From Amblyornis subalaris (Eukaryota; Chordata; Aves; Passeriformes; Ptilonorhynchidae): 64,000 nucleotides of DNA. Below the pieces are notes generated by a model. That model saw nothing but the letters and a program-made list of their open reading frames with translations. It was not told the DNA's origin and did no database searches. Every line of letters starts with the position of its first letter. Position 1 is the first letter of the stretch. The position numbers and the translations under genes are program-made. The DNA lies in contig JACAXG010000007.1 in assembly GCA_018881555.1 (NCBI GenBank), positions 2,432,643 to 2,496,642 on the forward strand. Reading direction: 5' to 3'. Below, one piece after another: positions 1 to 12,019 of the stretch.

Positions 1-49
1 TCAAAAGTGTTAGAATTTGGGGCCCTGGTTCAAGAAATCTTTTCTTTAG

Positions 50-76
50 TCCTCCACTAAAAAAAGCTGTGCTCAG
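50..76 (+). other. possible 27-nt microexon (low confidence)
   Basis: A pyrimidine-rich acceptor (ATCTTTTCTTTAG) is followed 27 nt later by a strong donor, CAG|GTGAGG. The enclosed segment is open in one frame (SSTKKSCAQ) and is phase-neutral. Very short, phase-neutral exons are known as neuronal microexons in vertebrates. Matching splice signals this close also arise by chance in intronic DNA, and nothing in the peptide is recognisable. Confidence 0.12.
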
Positions 77-484
77 GTGAGGTTTTCTTCCTCCTCACCT
101 CCCATTGGTGCAGATGTAGTTCTCATATCCTGTCATCCTAAATGTTCACAATTATGTTTGAAGATTCTTTTGGGACCTTTTGACACATGAACTGTCTCCA
201 CCATCTCAGAGAGCTGGAGTTCTCAAGTAAGTCACCTACCTGCTTCATTGCTACTCAAAACAGAATAGAAGCCCCACCTGGAACTTAATTGCTCCTTTTC
301 TTTAATTATTAACCTGCTTTAATTATTAAACTACTGAACTGCAAAAAAATTACTAGAACGCCAAAGGTCCCGGAAAAGATGTCACTCCTCAATACAGACA
401 ATATTCTAAAATGAAATCTCACATGTAAATTTGAAAAAAACCTAAATCCATGACTCTAGCTTGCTTCCACTTTGTAACTTTTCA

Positions 485-850
485 GATCGAGCCCAGACAA
501 TGCAGACGTTGTTCTACCTTCGGCTGACAGCAGAAATCTCTGGGATGTGCACTAACANATGGAGCCATGTGACGAGAGATCAGGCAGCCAGCTGAATGCA
601 GAGGCAGACAACCTTCTCCAAGAGCGACCTCTGCGAGCCTGATCCTGCAAGGTGCAGGGAGCCTCGTCTCCCGCCGACGGCAATGGGAATTGAAAGCAGA
701 CGAAAAGGTGCAGGAGATGATCAATATCTCCGAGACGTGGGCCCTTAAGGGGCTCGGATTTCAAATGCCTGGCTCTCACTGCAGATGTGCAACAGAAATA
801 AAACTTCCTACAGCTCCGAGGAGCTGTTACATTGGAACAGAACGTGGCCA
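485..850. other. CpG-enriched segment, possible regulatory element or exon
   Basis: About 16 CpG dinucleotides fall in 366 bases, against roughly five in the following 640 bases. The segment is also more GC-rich than its surroundings, with a cluster of four CpGs at 660-682. Open frames run on both strands (482-724 and 552-851 minus, 690-893 plus), none recognisable. It is too short and weak for a classical CpG island. A conserved enhancer, a non-coding RNA exon or an alternative first exon would all fit. Confidence 0.25.
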
Positions 851-860
851 AATCTTAATG

Positions 861-3420
861 GTTATAGGGACATTAGATCTGCCTAAAACATAGGAGCCAG
901 NGAGACAGATGAGCAAGTTTTAAAACCAGGTTGAAAGCAAAGCCCATAAATGCACTAGCCAAGAGTGATAGTTGCTCGTGGTTCAAATTACAAAATCATC
1001 TCTCCTCAAAGGAGCCATGGAGAAGAAACAACTGCATAACCAACCACCAAATGGCAGNTACACAACAAACAGGGCTCTCAGATAATATTAAATACAAGGC
1101 CAGCTTTTCTGTTGAAGATGTGCATCCAGGATGCCAGCAGCATAGGCAGCGACACAGTGTAAAGCTAATGTCCCTTTGACTGATAGGGACTCCATCTAAT
1201 TGTGGTGCTCAGGTGTACTTCTGTCTCTCAAGCCTATGATAGCACAAAAGCCAGATGCTGCCCTCTCCTCCCCTCAGGGCAAACCACGTGGGGACCAGGA
1301 TTCCCTGTTTCAGAAGGATTCCCTAGTCCAGAGCTCCTTTAATTTTTGTTCCCTTTTCGGCCCTTCTTCAAATTCTTGCACTACTCCTGGTTGTGTGTGG
1401 CATTATTTCAAGGAAAAGATTAATGCCTTCCCCCCTCAGTCCATTTACCACCATTTTGTTACTATNTTTTAGCCTAGTTCTCCAAGCATTGTCCTCCAAA
1501 ACATGGTTTGAAGAACAACAGAGATGAACCCCGACTCAACTTCTTTCTTTAATTTTTTCCCCAGCAAAGTGCTCTATACAACAGGCTGTTATACATAAGA
1601 TTTCCACTCTAATTATTTTTTATTAAAATTACTATGGCTATGATGCTGTTAGATAAACTCTGCATTTCTGCCTTCAGTCAGCTTTTTATCTGGCAGCTTT
1701 TTTTAAATTCCAATTTTCAGCATTTTCACTGTTAAGTTTGTACCTAGCCACAACAGTTGGTCATTTCTAAAAGACTTTTAAATTTTTGGTTTATTTACTG
1801 GTTTTGAAAAGTTATGTGAAACAACTCTTAAATATTACAGAAGATTTACTATTAAAAAGCTGCATAAATAAGCAATTCCTCATACACATTATTTGATGGC
1901 AGGCCAAGGATCCACTTTACAAATTCACGACCCGATAAATATAAGTGAAAATAGGTAGCTAAGCAAGGTATATGAAAGAAGAAAAATGACATGTGAAACC
2001 AAATAAAAAAAGATCCTTTCAACAAAAAAAACACTAAATATGTATGACTATTCCAGATGTTTCCTGAGATGAAACNAAACATGCAGCGATTGTTAACAGA
2101 TTGATGATAGAGGATTAAAATAGATGGAAAAAAATTCCAAGGCACTGAATATATATGTGACACCTGAAGGCTTCAAGGTCAGGCTGGGAGCCCAAGAGAA
2201 CAGAGGTTCCAGGACATCGATCATCCATCAGGTACCAGCACAAGACTGAAGGAAACCCACTAGCAGGGAAAACAGTAAGGAACATTCTGAAACAGGAGGG
2301 GAANGACTATGTCCAAACATATGGAAGAATTACTGCACTTTCTTTGTGGATTCACTTTTATCTCCAAGAAGATAAAGAGCAAGATCCCAGAGCATTTAAG
2401 TGCCTTGTGGCTTGGGATCCAAGGTTTTGGAATTGATTACAAGGCCCACAGTGACTGCATTTTTCACCTCTGCAGTAATAAGAACCTAAAGTTACAAGCA
2501 GCTGAATTGATTCTGTAACAGACAAAAATCAGCATATGGTATTTTGATGTCTTTGTTTTAATCCTGCAGTTCCCATTTGGAACATTAAAATACATAAAGT
2601 CCTCTAATAGTTGTCCATCTTTGTTCATTACTCTTGAAAGCGTTTAGCTAAACAAGAAAAAATGCACACTTCGTACAAGTTACCATCCCATGTCTCAACA
2701 TAAACTAATAGGCTTGCTTGTGTCTTCTAACAAAACAGGGTTTCACTGTGCTGCAACTCCTAAACAGTACCCAACTCCCCTCCTGCCCTCCACATCAGTA
2801 TCAAAATTTCTATTGTTTAACTTCACTTGTTGCTCTAACTTTCCAGTGTGGGTATTAAACAAATTTAGAATCTCTGGATTATTTTCTTTCACTTTCATCC
2901 ACTCACCAGTGTTTATTTTGAATCCTNGAACTTTGATACTGGGGGAATACTAGACCCCAGTAAAATCAAACAGAGGTGTTAGATTCAGCGAGACCACCGT
3001 TTCCCATATTCTCACTGTGTTTGCCATGAGCATAAATTGCAGCTGAGTGAAGACAAACTCAAATTCCTACTCCAGAACAAACAGGTCTTTCTCTTGCCAA
3101 ACACATTTTTAGCTTATTATGGGAAATTATATGATATGGGACTCCTATCCAAGATAATAAAGATGAGCTTCAACTATGTAGGGTCAACTTGTGAGCCTAA
3201 ATGAGGGAGGAATAAGGTGACAGGTTTTTCTCTGTGGGCTATATTCTACATTTATCCATATTAACGTTATTCTATCTTAACTTTGTTCACAAAAAATGGT
3301 CTCTGAAGTGGTGATTACCAGTCAGGAACTGCAACCTTGGAGCCATCACATAAATTGTCATGAAAATGAACTCAGTAGCTTAAAAAAAACACCAAAACAA
3401 AACAAATAAAACTCCAATGA
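861..3420. other. unique AT-rich non-coding DNA
   Basis: No recognisable gene, RNA or mobile element. Short frames at 931-1179, 1200-1472, 1852-2163 (minus), 2309-2518 and 2690-2953 have no recognisable motif and look like chance openings. An A-rich stretch lies at 3382-3412. Confidence 0.5.
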
Positions 3421-3430
3421 ACAGCCTTAC

Positions 3431-3516
3431 CAAGCCAGCACGGTACTGGACCTCCCGAGGAAAAAATGCAACCTCTTTCACCTCAAAATTTGTTTCAGAA
3501 ACATCCTTGCAAAAAC
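3431..3516 (-). other. possible 86-nt coding exon, minus strand
   Basis: On the minus strand an acceptor (GGATTTTCAG) is followed by 86 nt open in one frame and by a donor, TTG|GTAAGG. The peptide has 28 complete codons and contains FEVKEVAFFPREVQYRAGL, whose composition looks protein-like. Entry would be phase 1 and exit phase 0. The same frame is open over the wider interval 3380-3613. A plus-strand frame overlaps at 3417-3602, so strand is uncertain. No homologue is recognised. It cannot directly follow the 9881-9924 candidate because the phases disagree. Confidence 0.2.
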
Positions 3517-3599
3517 CTGAAAATCCTTCCAGATTGACTAGTGAGGACAGAGCTGCTGGTCCTCTTTTCCTTACACAGACGCTTGACTGTAACCCCAGG

Positions 3600-5445
3600 T
3601 GAGTATCAGTCATCCTTTACACAATTGTCACTGTTCAGACCCTACTCTTACATTTTCCTATGAACAGCTACTGCTGGCCCCAAAGACAGGATACTGGCTA
3701 AGTGATGTGACCTGGTTAAGCTANTCTTAGCTTCTCCTCCCCCCTCAGAAAGAAAATGAATCAAAAACTTCCACAGGGATGTGAAGACTGATGTAATTTA
3801 TCTGCATTTTCTCCCACCAAAGCAAAAGCACTCCATGGTAAAGAGAGGCACAAATTCACCCAGTTTCAGGAAGAAACAGAAATATTTCACTGTTCTTACA
3901 AAACTTTAGAGAAGAAAAGTGAAAATTTTAATACAGTTCTTCCCAGTGAGTAGTAGCATTATTTCCTATTTATGCTTCACTCACTGGAGAGGTCTCAAAA
4001 CCAGCATACCTATGCCATTTTCAACTAGCACTGAAATCCCTCAAGCTCTTCCAAAAGTCTCACCTGATTCTCACAAGAGAAAGGNATTCAAACTGAAACC
4101 TTCTGGTTCTACTCATTACAAAATTACAGAATGTGTCCCTGGGTAGGTAAGAGCACGGGACTAAGAATCACACACAGTTATTATCTATTTTACACATCAT
4201 GGTATCTGAGCACTTAAATAAGATGCGAATCAATTTCTCATTTTCTACTATTAAGTTTTATGAACTGTGGTCATTTATTACCAATTTTAAGACCCAGGTA
4301 GCATCTCAAACACACTTAAAATTAGAACTACCAGAAAACTAATTTATTAGCAAGATAAAATGTATTAGGTGAGGCTGCTCAAGAATACAGTAAAAAAAAA
4401 AATTATTCCCAGCACCAAGAGAAGGGAAAGAGATAGGCTTGGGGAATGACAAAAACATAGGTGGATGCATTCAATTCTTTATCCACTTTACTCTTTTATA
4501 GGTTTCCCCCTCCACACCAGGTAGTGGAATAAGACTTCTTGAAATTTCTGGCATAAATGCTTTTTGCTGACGCACAAGGAGAATTGAAACNTACTAACCA
4601 AAAACATCGAACACTGCCACAGATTCATTGTACAAAAAAAAAAAAAAGAGGACTTAGAATCCCAAAGAGGTTTGCAACAACCGTGCTTCAAACCTTGTTG
4701 CTGCTTTGATGTACACTAAATGGTGTCATTCTTGTCCTTTCTTGCTCTGCTGGAGCCATTATCAGTGCGCCTCATCCGGGGCTCCGCTGGCTCTCCCAAC
4801 TCCCACAGCAGATTTAGGACTTAGTGAGAGTAATTCAGTAGCGCTGCATTTCCACAGAGGAAAAAGGAAAAAAAAAAAAAAAGCCCAGTAAATCCAAAGC
4901 AGAAAGAAACTGAAAGGAATCAGGCTAAGAAGGATTTTCTAGGATATTTTTTAGTTTCATTGTTAAAAAGATTTTAGGTTCAGAGGCACAATCATGATAA
5001 TTCAGTCTGACTAAATTTTACAGTCTCTATCCAGCACCTCCAGTTCAATTTGTAACCTACCAAGTAACCTTCTCACTTCCTCTCTCAACAGCCTCTGCAG
5101 GGGTGAGAACACCATTTATCTCCTATGACCTGAGATCTCTTCATCTCCAAAAGCTGGATGTCAACCTTAGGGAAAAGCTGGCTATTTGCCAAACAGCATT
5201 AAAAAACAGGACCCCTGCTGACACTTCACATGGGAAATAGCTGAGCAAACCGAGTGTCATTTTGGGGTAAATCTTTACTTTTCTTTTTTTTTTTAATAAT
5301 TAGAATTATCTCCTTTTTACTGTCAGGCCAAAGTAAAAGCTAGCACATTTTGGCCCACGAAGAAACTTCAGGGGAAAAACCTGCCATTATATTGAAGTGA
5401 CAACATAATTTTTCAGGGCACATAGTGAGACAGAAAATATTTACA
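3600..5445. other. unique non-coding DNA with homopolymer A-runs
   Basis: No gene recognised. A-runs lie at 4634-4647 (14 nt) and 4868-4883 (16 nt), between which 4740-4860 is slightly more GC- and CpG-rich. No terminal repeats or target-site duplications were seen that would mark the A-runs as retroposon tails. Confidence 0.5.
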
Positions 5446-5500
5446 AAATAATAATAATAACAATAATAATATTAATAATAAATATTATTAATAATAATAA
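5446..5500. repeat. imperfect AAT microsatellite with internal hairpin
   Basis: A 55-bp tract of AAT/ATT units with interruptions. Inside it, ten bases at 5470-5479 are complementary to 5484-5493 across a four-base loop, so the unit orientation flips partway through the array. Confidence 0.85.
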
Positions 5501-7380
5501 TTTTCCCCAGAGAATGCACCTGATATTCTCACCCTATCTTGTCCTGCTTTCTTTTTTGCCCCCTCTGCTGCAATTAAAGCTCCATNAATAGCCGTAAAGA
5601 AAACCTTCCAAAGCAGCACCTTCCCCCTTGCCCACCTAAGCAGCTCNTCTGTCTTTCTAAGCATAACTCTGTTGTTTTTTTCAAAGCCCAGATTCAGTAT
5701 TTACTCACATTTTGCTTGTTCAGAAAGAGGTCTGAATTCATGACTTTTTGTGGGCACTTCAAGGATACCCTAAAACAACTTTTCACAAAATATTTCCTAT
5801 GTAAATCAAAGTCCATGACTCTCTCCAAAATTTAGACAGCTACACTGCACAAAGGTGAACCATTATTTTGGGAAAATAGCTTGCCTCACAAAACAACCAC
5901 TTTATAAAATGCTAAAAGCTTTCTTTGTGTTGATAAGCAATACTGTAAAGTGATGCAGTTAAGAATTAGATCAAGACAATTTAATGCTGACTTAAAAATA
6001 CAATTTGCTAAGGCAGGAAAAAAATAGAAAAAGTATTTTTTTCTTATTCAACATTAAACTCATAAGTATCAGGAGTATCTTTATAAATACACTACAGTAT
6101 AGAACAAATCTATCACTAAGTATGTGGTAGCTTTTCATTGTACTAAATTATTTTGGAGTCTGGCAGGACATAAGGCCATTGCTAATTACAGGTTGTGTGT
6201 TTACCTATTTCTTTATTTATGTTACCATGTTTGTTAAAGCTAGCTCATGATGCAACAGCCTCACTTATAAATGCCACATCAAGTACAAATTTTAGAATTA
6301 ATGCTGAGCAAAGTTTCATACCTTTCTCTGGAGGGTCTAGTCTCACAGGGCAGGGAGCCCTTGCAGGACCTCCTACTGTTGGCTGACCTCAGCAAACGTC
6401 TTCTGCTCCTTGTGCCTCAGTCCCTATCCCATCTCCCTCTTGCAAAATATTTACAATAGGATCCTATTCACTTATTACTTCATGAGGACACTGTGTATTT
6501 ATTTTTGCCAGCAGAAATCCCAAAGTATGTCTTTATTTCCTAAGAATAATCTTTTCAACAGCAATAAAGAGGAAGGAATACTAGATCAGCAGCAATGAAA
6601 AGAGCTGTCANAAGATACCAATGAAAACATTCAAGGCAACCCTGTACTTCTAAAATATGCACTTCCACTTTTAAGCAGCTGTTTAAAAAAAAANATATCT
6701 CTTTATCTGTTCAATATTTATATGTATTTAATAATTTAACAGAGANTGCAGTGCCATGGTGGCATCACTGCCCTGTAATGATATCCTCAGCTGCACAGGC
6801 TGGAGGAGGCTGTGGTCTGCCAGTATCAGGTTGGCTCTCCAGCTGAGAACACTTCTCTTCAGCACAGGATCTCTTTCCTCCTTGCAGCACTATCATTTTC
6901 CTCCTCATGCAGGGGCAAACAGTCCCCAGCTGTTCAGACAGCTATTATTAAAATACCAGATTATGAAAATTGACTAATTCCTCGNGCTGCACATCCTCTC
7001 CAAAAGAAGGCAAAACATATTGAGGTTAAAAAAAATAAATGCTAGAATCAAGGAAAGCTACAATCAGTCATTTTAACTCAGGAATGANACCTGTTTGCAA
7101 GCTTTATTTCCCCGCCCAATAGCCTAAGGACTCTCCATTTGTTTTCAATTTATTTTATTTTAGATTATTTTCAATCTCTAGTTTAGATTATTCTCAATCT
7201 CTCGATCTGATTAATTGGCACGTTTTACCCCAATGCAGGAAAGCCTTGCAATTTTCACTTGAGGCTCTTCTGTAAGTGAAATCAGGCCCACCAGCACTGC
7301 AGTCCAGCCTCGCAGCCCATCTGAAATCTGCAGTCATTTGCAACCCATTCAGTTCTGTTCATATTCTCATAATTCCCAAC
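5501..7380. other. unique AT-rich DNA; weak SINE-like fragment near 6407-6465
   Basis: No gene recognised. The segment near 6407-6465 (TTGTGCCTCAGTCCC, then ...CAAAATATTTACAATAGG) recalls the 3' part of an ancient MIR/L3-type element (TGCCTCAGTTTCC ... TGTAAAATGGG). The match is short and eroded. Confidence 0.3.
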
Positions 7381-7680
7381 ACCTTCTGGGAAGGAGCGAG
7401 CGATGATCCCCAAATTATCGGCTCAAACAGAGCCAGCCAGCTATGAAAACAACAGGCTGAGCACCAAAGGGCACTATTTCATAACTCTGAAATATGATTA
7501 AAAACTTACAAATGATACATAACCCCTGCTGCAAACCAGATTGACTGGCACCCCCTCTTTCCAAAGGACCCAGGCTTTAATCTGGCGTGCTACAAATCCT
7601 GACACGCCAAGTGTAACACTTTCAAATGGTGTTAGAGCTCAAATACTGTGCACTTAAAATAGGCTGCACACAGATATGTA
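7381..7680. promoter_or_regulatory. possible conserved non-coding element
   Basis: A complex, repeat-free segment without a long open frame, containing TAATCTGG and TGATTAAAA type AT-rich homeodomain-like cores among GC-balanced words. It has the texture of conserved non-coding elements in large vertebrate introns. This is an impression from composition only, since no second genome is available here. Confidence 0.15.
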
Positions 7681-9880
7681 CGGAGAGAGAGCCAGAGCAA
7701 GAGAGAGATGGCTCATAAAACAGGCTCAAAGTACTTCATTTTGCTGCCTTGGACAATTCCTTTAATATAATGTGTTTCTGCTCCAAGAAAGGGGCTTGAA
7801 GAAGTCCTTACATAGAGTAATCCTTTTAACTTGTATACTTATTACTTTCCCAGTATAACCTCATGAAGAATTGTGACTGGCTGGGCCAATCCCTCCAATG
7901 ATGCCCTCTTCTTCACATGCGCTAGACCTCTCCAGGCTTTTTTGCAGGCAGAGTGATTCCTGCTCCCAACTAGCTCCAAAGCCTGTGGCTTGTGCCATTA
8001 AAAAAAAAAAAAAAAAAGGAAATTTTGGAGTGATACCAAACTTCTCTTTCTCCTTGTCCGTTTCTTTACCCCAGTGCACTGGAAAAAGTTCCTTGCCACA
8101 CACTGTCAGCTAAAAATAATTTGAGCTAAGATTCTTCCCCCNCCCCCCTGTATTAGTTCATGGGATTAAAATGACTATAAGAAGACAAATGACATATTAG
8201 GATATATTCAGCTTTTGGCAGGTTACCTAACAAGATTTTTCAGCACAGTTTATGTCCTGTCAGATCTTACGCATGATAACTATGGAGTATTTATGTAATA
8301 ATATTTATTCATTAAGACCTTTGCTTCATCTTTCAAATTTCCTTCTCTTTTTACCTAAAAAGTACTCCTATGAGTTAAATGAAGTCACATGAGCAGATAT
8401 CTCTCAGCTCCTCTGAGAGTACCTGAGTGACAGTCCAAAGCAGCAATGCTCTTCTTGGAAACATTGCTAAAACTGAATTATGGCTCNAAACATCGAATCT
8501 GATTCATTAGAGGCTTTGTGAACATTTCTAATAGAGGTTGTAAATAGTCACANCTTTTTCACTAATAAGAACATAAAAAAAAAATCACGAAGCATAAACC
8601 ACTAATTATTGTCCTGTAGCAATGACAAGTCTTTACTGAAAGGGATGCAGACACTCCACTCTCTCCTTGCCTGTTGCTGGAGCTTCTCAGCTGGGACAAT
8701 GTCTCTGACTAAAAAAAGGTATCAGCCGCCCAGAATTTATCTGTAAGATATAGTGCTTAAATATAACCCAGAGGTGTCACTTTCAAAAACCTGAGGTGAG
8801 AAGCTAGAAGACCTACACATCTTCTGGTAAAGAGAAATCGCTGTACAGAACAATCCACCCCCAACTGCTTCCTCTCATAGCCATTTGTGAACACAGTCCA
8901 CTGGTTCTCATCACTACTTGTGAACTACTTTTAAAGGATTTGTGAAAGGCAAACCAAAAAAGAAAGCAAGTATTATGTGGCTTAAATTCCCTATAAAAGT
9001 GTCCATACCAGCAACAGGAAATGTTTCCATCTGTATGCTCTTATTTAATTTCTAAGCTTCCTTGCCTCTGTGATCAGGTATAAACTCCTTTCCAATTCAT
9101 TCTCTGTTCATTCCGCTATTTCCCCATTCCCCCTCCAAGCAAATAAATCCCCTCTACTATGGAGGTGATGTTGGTGGGGCCAAGGCACACAGTTCCAATG
9201 TCCACCAAAGGAAATCTCTGATCCATGCACTTCTAAGAGAAGATGCAAGGGAAGGTGACAAGCAGCCTCAGTCTGGGTGATGTTTAACAGGTACCTGGTC
9301 ACCTCTCTTCCACTGGCANGCAGGAAAGTCTTTCACATGGATTTAGCTGCCCAATAGTAAAAACAATAATCCCAGTAGACATACTGACTTCTTGCTGCTG
9401 AAGTCACCTCCCTGAAGTGAANAGAGTTTTGCTGATATAATGCAGTGTAATTTATGAACCACTTCAGACACAGTTTGTCCAAATGCCTTTTGAAAACTTG
9501 GTCTGGCAAGTATAAGAGCTACATTAGCACTATGCTGCTAAAACTGCCTCAAGGGTTATCAAACCATCCATCTATCTTTCATGGAAACAGGGGGTGGAAA
9601 AGAGCTCGTAGGTACTTAGCTCATATCTCTGCCAACACAAAACTGCTCCATGCTGTGTTCTGAGAGGTTTCTCCAGTTTTTAATCGAGTAAAGAAGCTCC
9701 CACCATTTCTCCCAATGGAGAAACTATTCCCTGTCATAAAAGATTTCACTGTAAAGGAACAATTCCTGACACTTAGCCTAAAATATTCCCTTGCTGACTT
9801 TTCCATTCATCTCTATTATATACATATATTTTTATATATCCNCATGCTATAACAACAAAAGTCAAATTGCTCCCACTTAC
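7681..9880. other. unique non-coding DNA
   Basis: No gene recognised. An 18-base A-run lies at 8000-8017. GA-rich sequence lies at 7682-7709. The frames at 7861-8113 (both strands) span the A-run and are not credible genes. Confidence 0.5.
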
Positions 9881-9924
9881 ATCATACAGGCCTTGAAAGT
9901 TGATTACATTGCCTTGGTGTAATG
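9881..9924 (-). other. possible 44-nt coding exon, minus strand
   Basis: Minus strand: acceptor AAATTCTTTCCAG, then 44 nt, then a donor with a perfect GTAAGT core (GAT|GTAAGT). One frame is open, reading LHQGNVINFQGLYD after two bases that would finish a codon. Entry is phase 1, exit phase 0. The entry phase matches the exit phase of the 11959-12019 candidate 2 kb upstream on the same strand; joining them gives an alanine codon at the junction. The peptide is not recognised, and so short a frame is often open by chance. Confidence 0.22.
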
Positions 9925-11958
9925 CTGGAAAGAATTTCTTCTCACACTTTGCTCTTCAGAAAATCTTAGCAGGGGTAACAGTTGATTTTCATGACACACA
10001 TTAGAAGAATAAATGATATAAACTGTCAGAAAACTTCACGTCAAATGAAAATCTGCAATTCTGCGTTAGCCAGGTGCTTGCTGAAGGTTATTTTAGAAAG
10101 CAAAAGGTACTGGGGAGTGTGTAGGTAGTGGTAGTAGAATGGTGTCATTTACCAGCAAAGAGATGCAGTCTCTACAAATTTTCCTGGTTGCAAGAAGTTC
10201 ATTCCTGTGTAGAGCTGCTGCATCTTGGTTCTTCGAGTCCATTAAAAGGTATCATAAAAAAAAATCAGCAACAATAACTCTTTGTAAACACATAGATCCC
10301 TTGGCTCCTTACAATAGTATTTAATCAAGGAGAGTTCTGTATTTACACATGCTTAAATTCTGAGCAACCATCTTTAAAGGATAAGGAACTGCTGCAACTC
10401 CATGGCACATGTGGCCCAGAGATTCATAAATCCATGATCCTACAGCACCAGTTGCACAATGGTTGNGCTAATCTTTTTTTTCCTAGATACACCCTAAAAA
10501 TAATCTTTTTAAGAAAAGCCTGTTGCTTTCAAAGTCCAACATTCCTTTCAAACCTTCAACCTTCCATTCAACTAGCAAAGCAATTTGTCTTTAAGTTTCA
10601 ATCTGGATCACTTTGACTATTGATCAGATTGTTTAATGCAATTTTCTAAAAAATTGTATCGTAGGTAGTTCTAGAAAGGGGAGTGTATACTTCAGAGTTA
10701 ACGTCTTGATATGTGAAATAAAAGCTGAATTTGAGCCCTGGTAGATATTAAAAACAGATGAAATTTTTCTGACTTTCACTGACAAGTCCTTCAATTAGTT
10801 TGCTCTTTAGTTCTGCCAAAATTACTTGTGACGTTTTATTCATTGGCACAATAACTACAGGTCATTTTCAATAACCCATGGCTAGCCCCATACAAAGAGA
10901 TTAAGCAAATTCCCTCATTTCTCATGGGAAACTTTAAGGTCAGTGTAAAGGCTGCCGAAAGATGGAAGGGTTAAAATTCCACCACCAGAGCTTCTCCAGC
11001 AATTACAAATGGAAAGCAAAAGAAATCAATGTCAATTACACCAGTCCCTCAGGAAGGGGAAAAAAAATTTGCACAATGAAGAAATATCTTTCTCTCTCCC
11101 TCTCCTTTTAAAATTGGACAACTGAAGTAGTTTATTACCCTCTTTTAGTCACAGCTCCTGTGAGGAAGGAATGCTGCAGAGCCCTCAAAACCAGTATATG
11201 GGTACCCCTGACCCAGTTTTAGTCATCCTTACCTCCTGCCACACATCTGATTTCCAAGAAAAATGCTGCTATGGCTGAAGATGTAGGAATAAGGACAGAA
11301 GTCCACAAAAGCCTCACAGGAGATTCACTGACCTTGCTCTCTTGATGTCTCACTAATCACTGTTATGGCCGTGACCAAGACCCAGGCTGAGTCCATCTCC
11401 TGATGTTTGGGTGTCACTAATTAAGGACTTGGAATTTACAACAGGTAAGAAATTTGGGCAATTTCTACTGAGAGACAGCACCTGGTACTGCAGGGCAACT
11501 CCCAGCTCCACCCTTCGGATTTGTCAGTCCTTTCATTCAGACTCCAGGTGACACCAGTGCAGAACAAGCCACACTGGCAGAGCTGCAAGGACGGAAAGCT
11601 TTAGATATGAGGAATTCCTTTTACACAGCTCCCTGTCTCTCCAGATCCCCCAAAGAAAAGCAGGCCAGCAGTTTGACAAAAAACATGCTGCCTGAGCTAC
11701 TGCATTTTGTATTTGCAGTGCCATGGAGATTATGCATGGCCAAATCAGCACATTTTTTTTTCTGTTTTTCAAACCTAAAACACTTTCCCTTATGGACCTA
11801 CTTTGTCCTTATGACCTGCAGAGTGTGGCAGTTCTGCAAAAACAGCCCTTCAACAGTGGCTTTGTGAAAGTCTAAGTATGGCTCATTGAATCAAGCCAGC
11901 AGTTCCTCTGTTTATTTATTTAACTTTGCTAATGCAAACTAGCCCCCTCAGAGCTTAC
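9925..11958. other. unique non-coding DNA
   Basis: No gene recognised. A well-formed plus-strand donor (ACAG|GTAAGA near 11443) has no convincing acceptor within 300 bases upstream. Pyrimidine-rich sequence lies at 11088-11110. Confidence 0.5.
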
Positions 11959-12019
11959 CTGCAACTGGAGGCTGGGATTTTTGTTGCTCTTGGTTGTGCT
12001 GGATTTCTGTTTTAGTTTT
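11959..12019 (-). other. possible 61-nt coding exon, minus strand
   Basis: Minus strand: a T-rich acceptor (GTTTTTTTTTAAACCAG), 61 nt, then donor GCAG|GTAAGC. The frame that starts with the first base is open and encodes a polar, glutamine-rich peptide beginning KTKTEIQHNQEQQ and ending QPPVA, plus one spare base (exit phase 1). Such a peptide would suit a disordered linker. It pairs in phase with the 9881-9924 candidate. No protein family is recognised. Confidence 0.22.

Noticed and set aside
99..137. Minus-strand exon reading MTGYENYICTNG
   Set aside because: The acceptor has a poor pyrimidine tract and the segment is only 39 nt.
114..226. Plus-strand exon between CCCATTGGTGCAG and CAA|GTAAGT
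   Set aside because: All three frames contain stops. It could only be a non-coding exon, and the evidence is just two splice signals.
3579..3598. 20-nt microexon between TTTTCCTTACACAG and CAG|GTGAGT on the plus strand
   Set aside because: Both signals are good, but the segment is very short, not phase-neutral and overlaps a better minus-strand candidate region; not promoted without transcript data.
8000..8017. A18 run as the tail of a processed retrocopy
   Set aside because: No coding-like sequence upstream and no target-site duplication; birds have few retrocopies and A-runs are common in this window.
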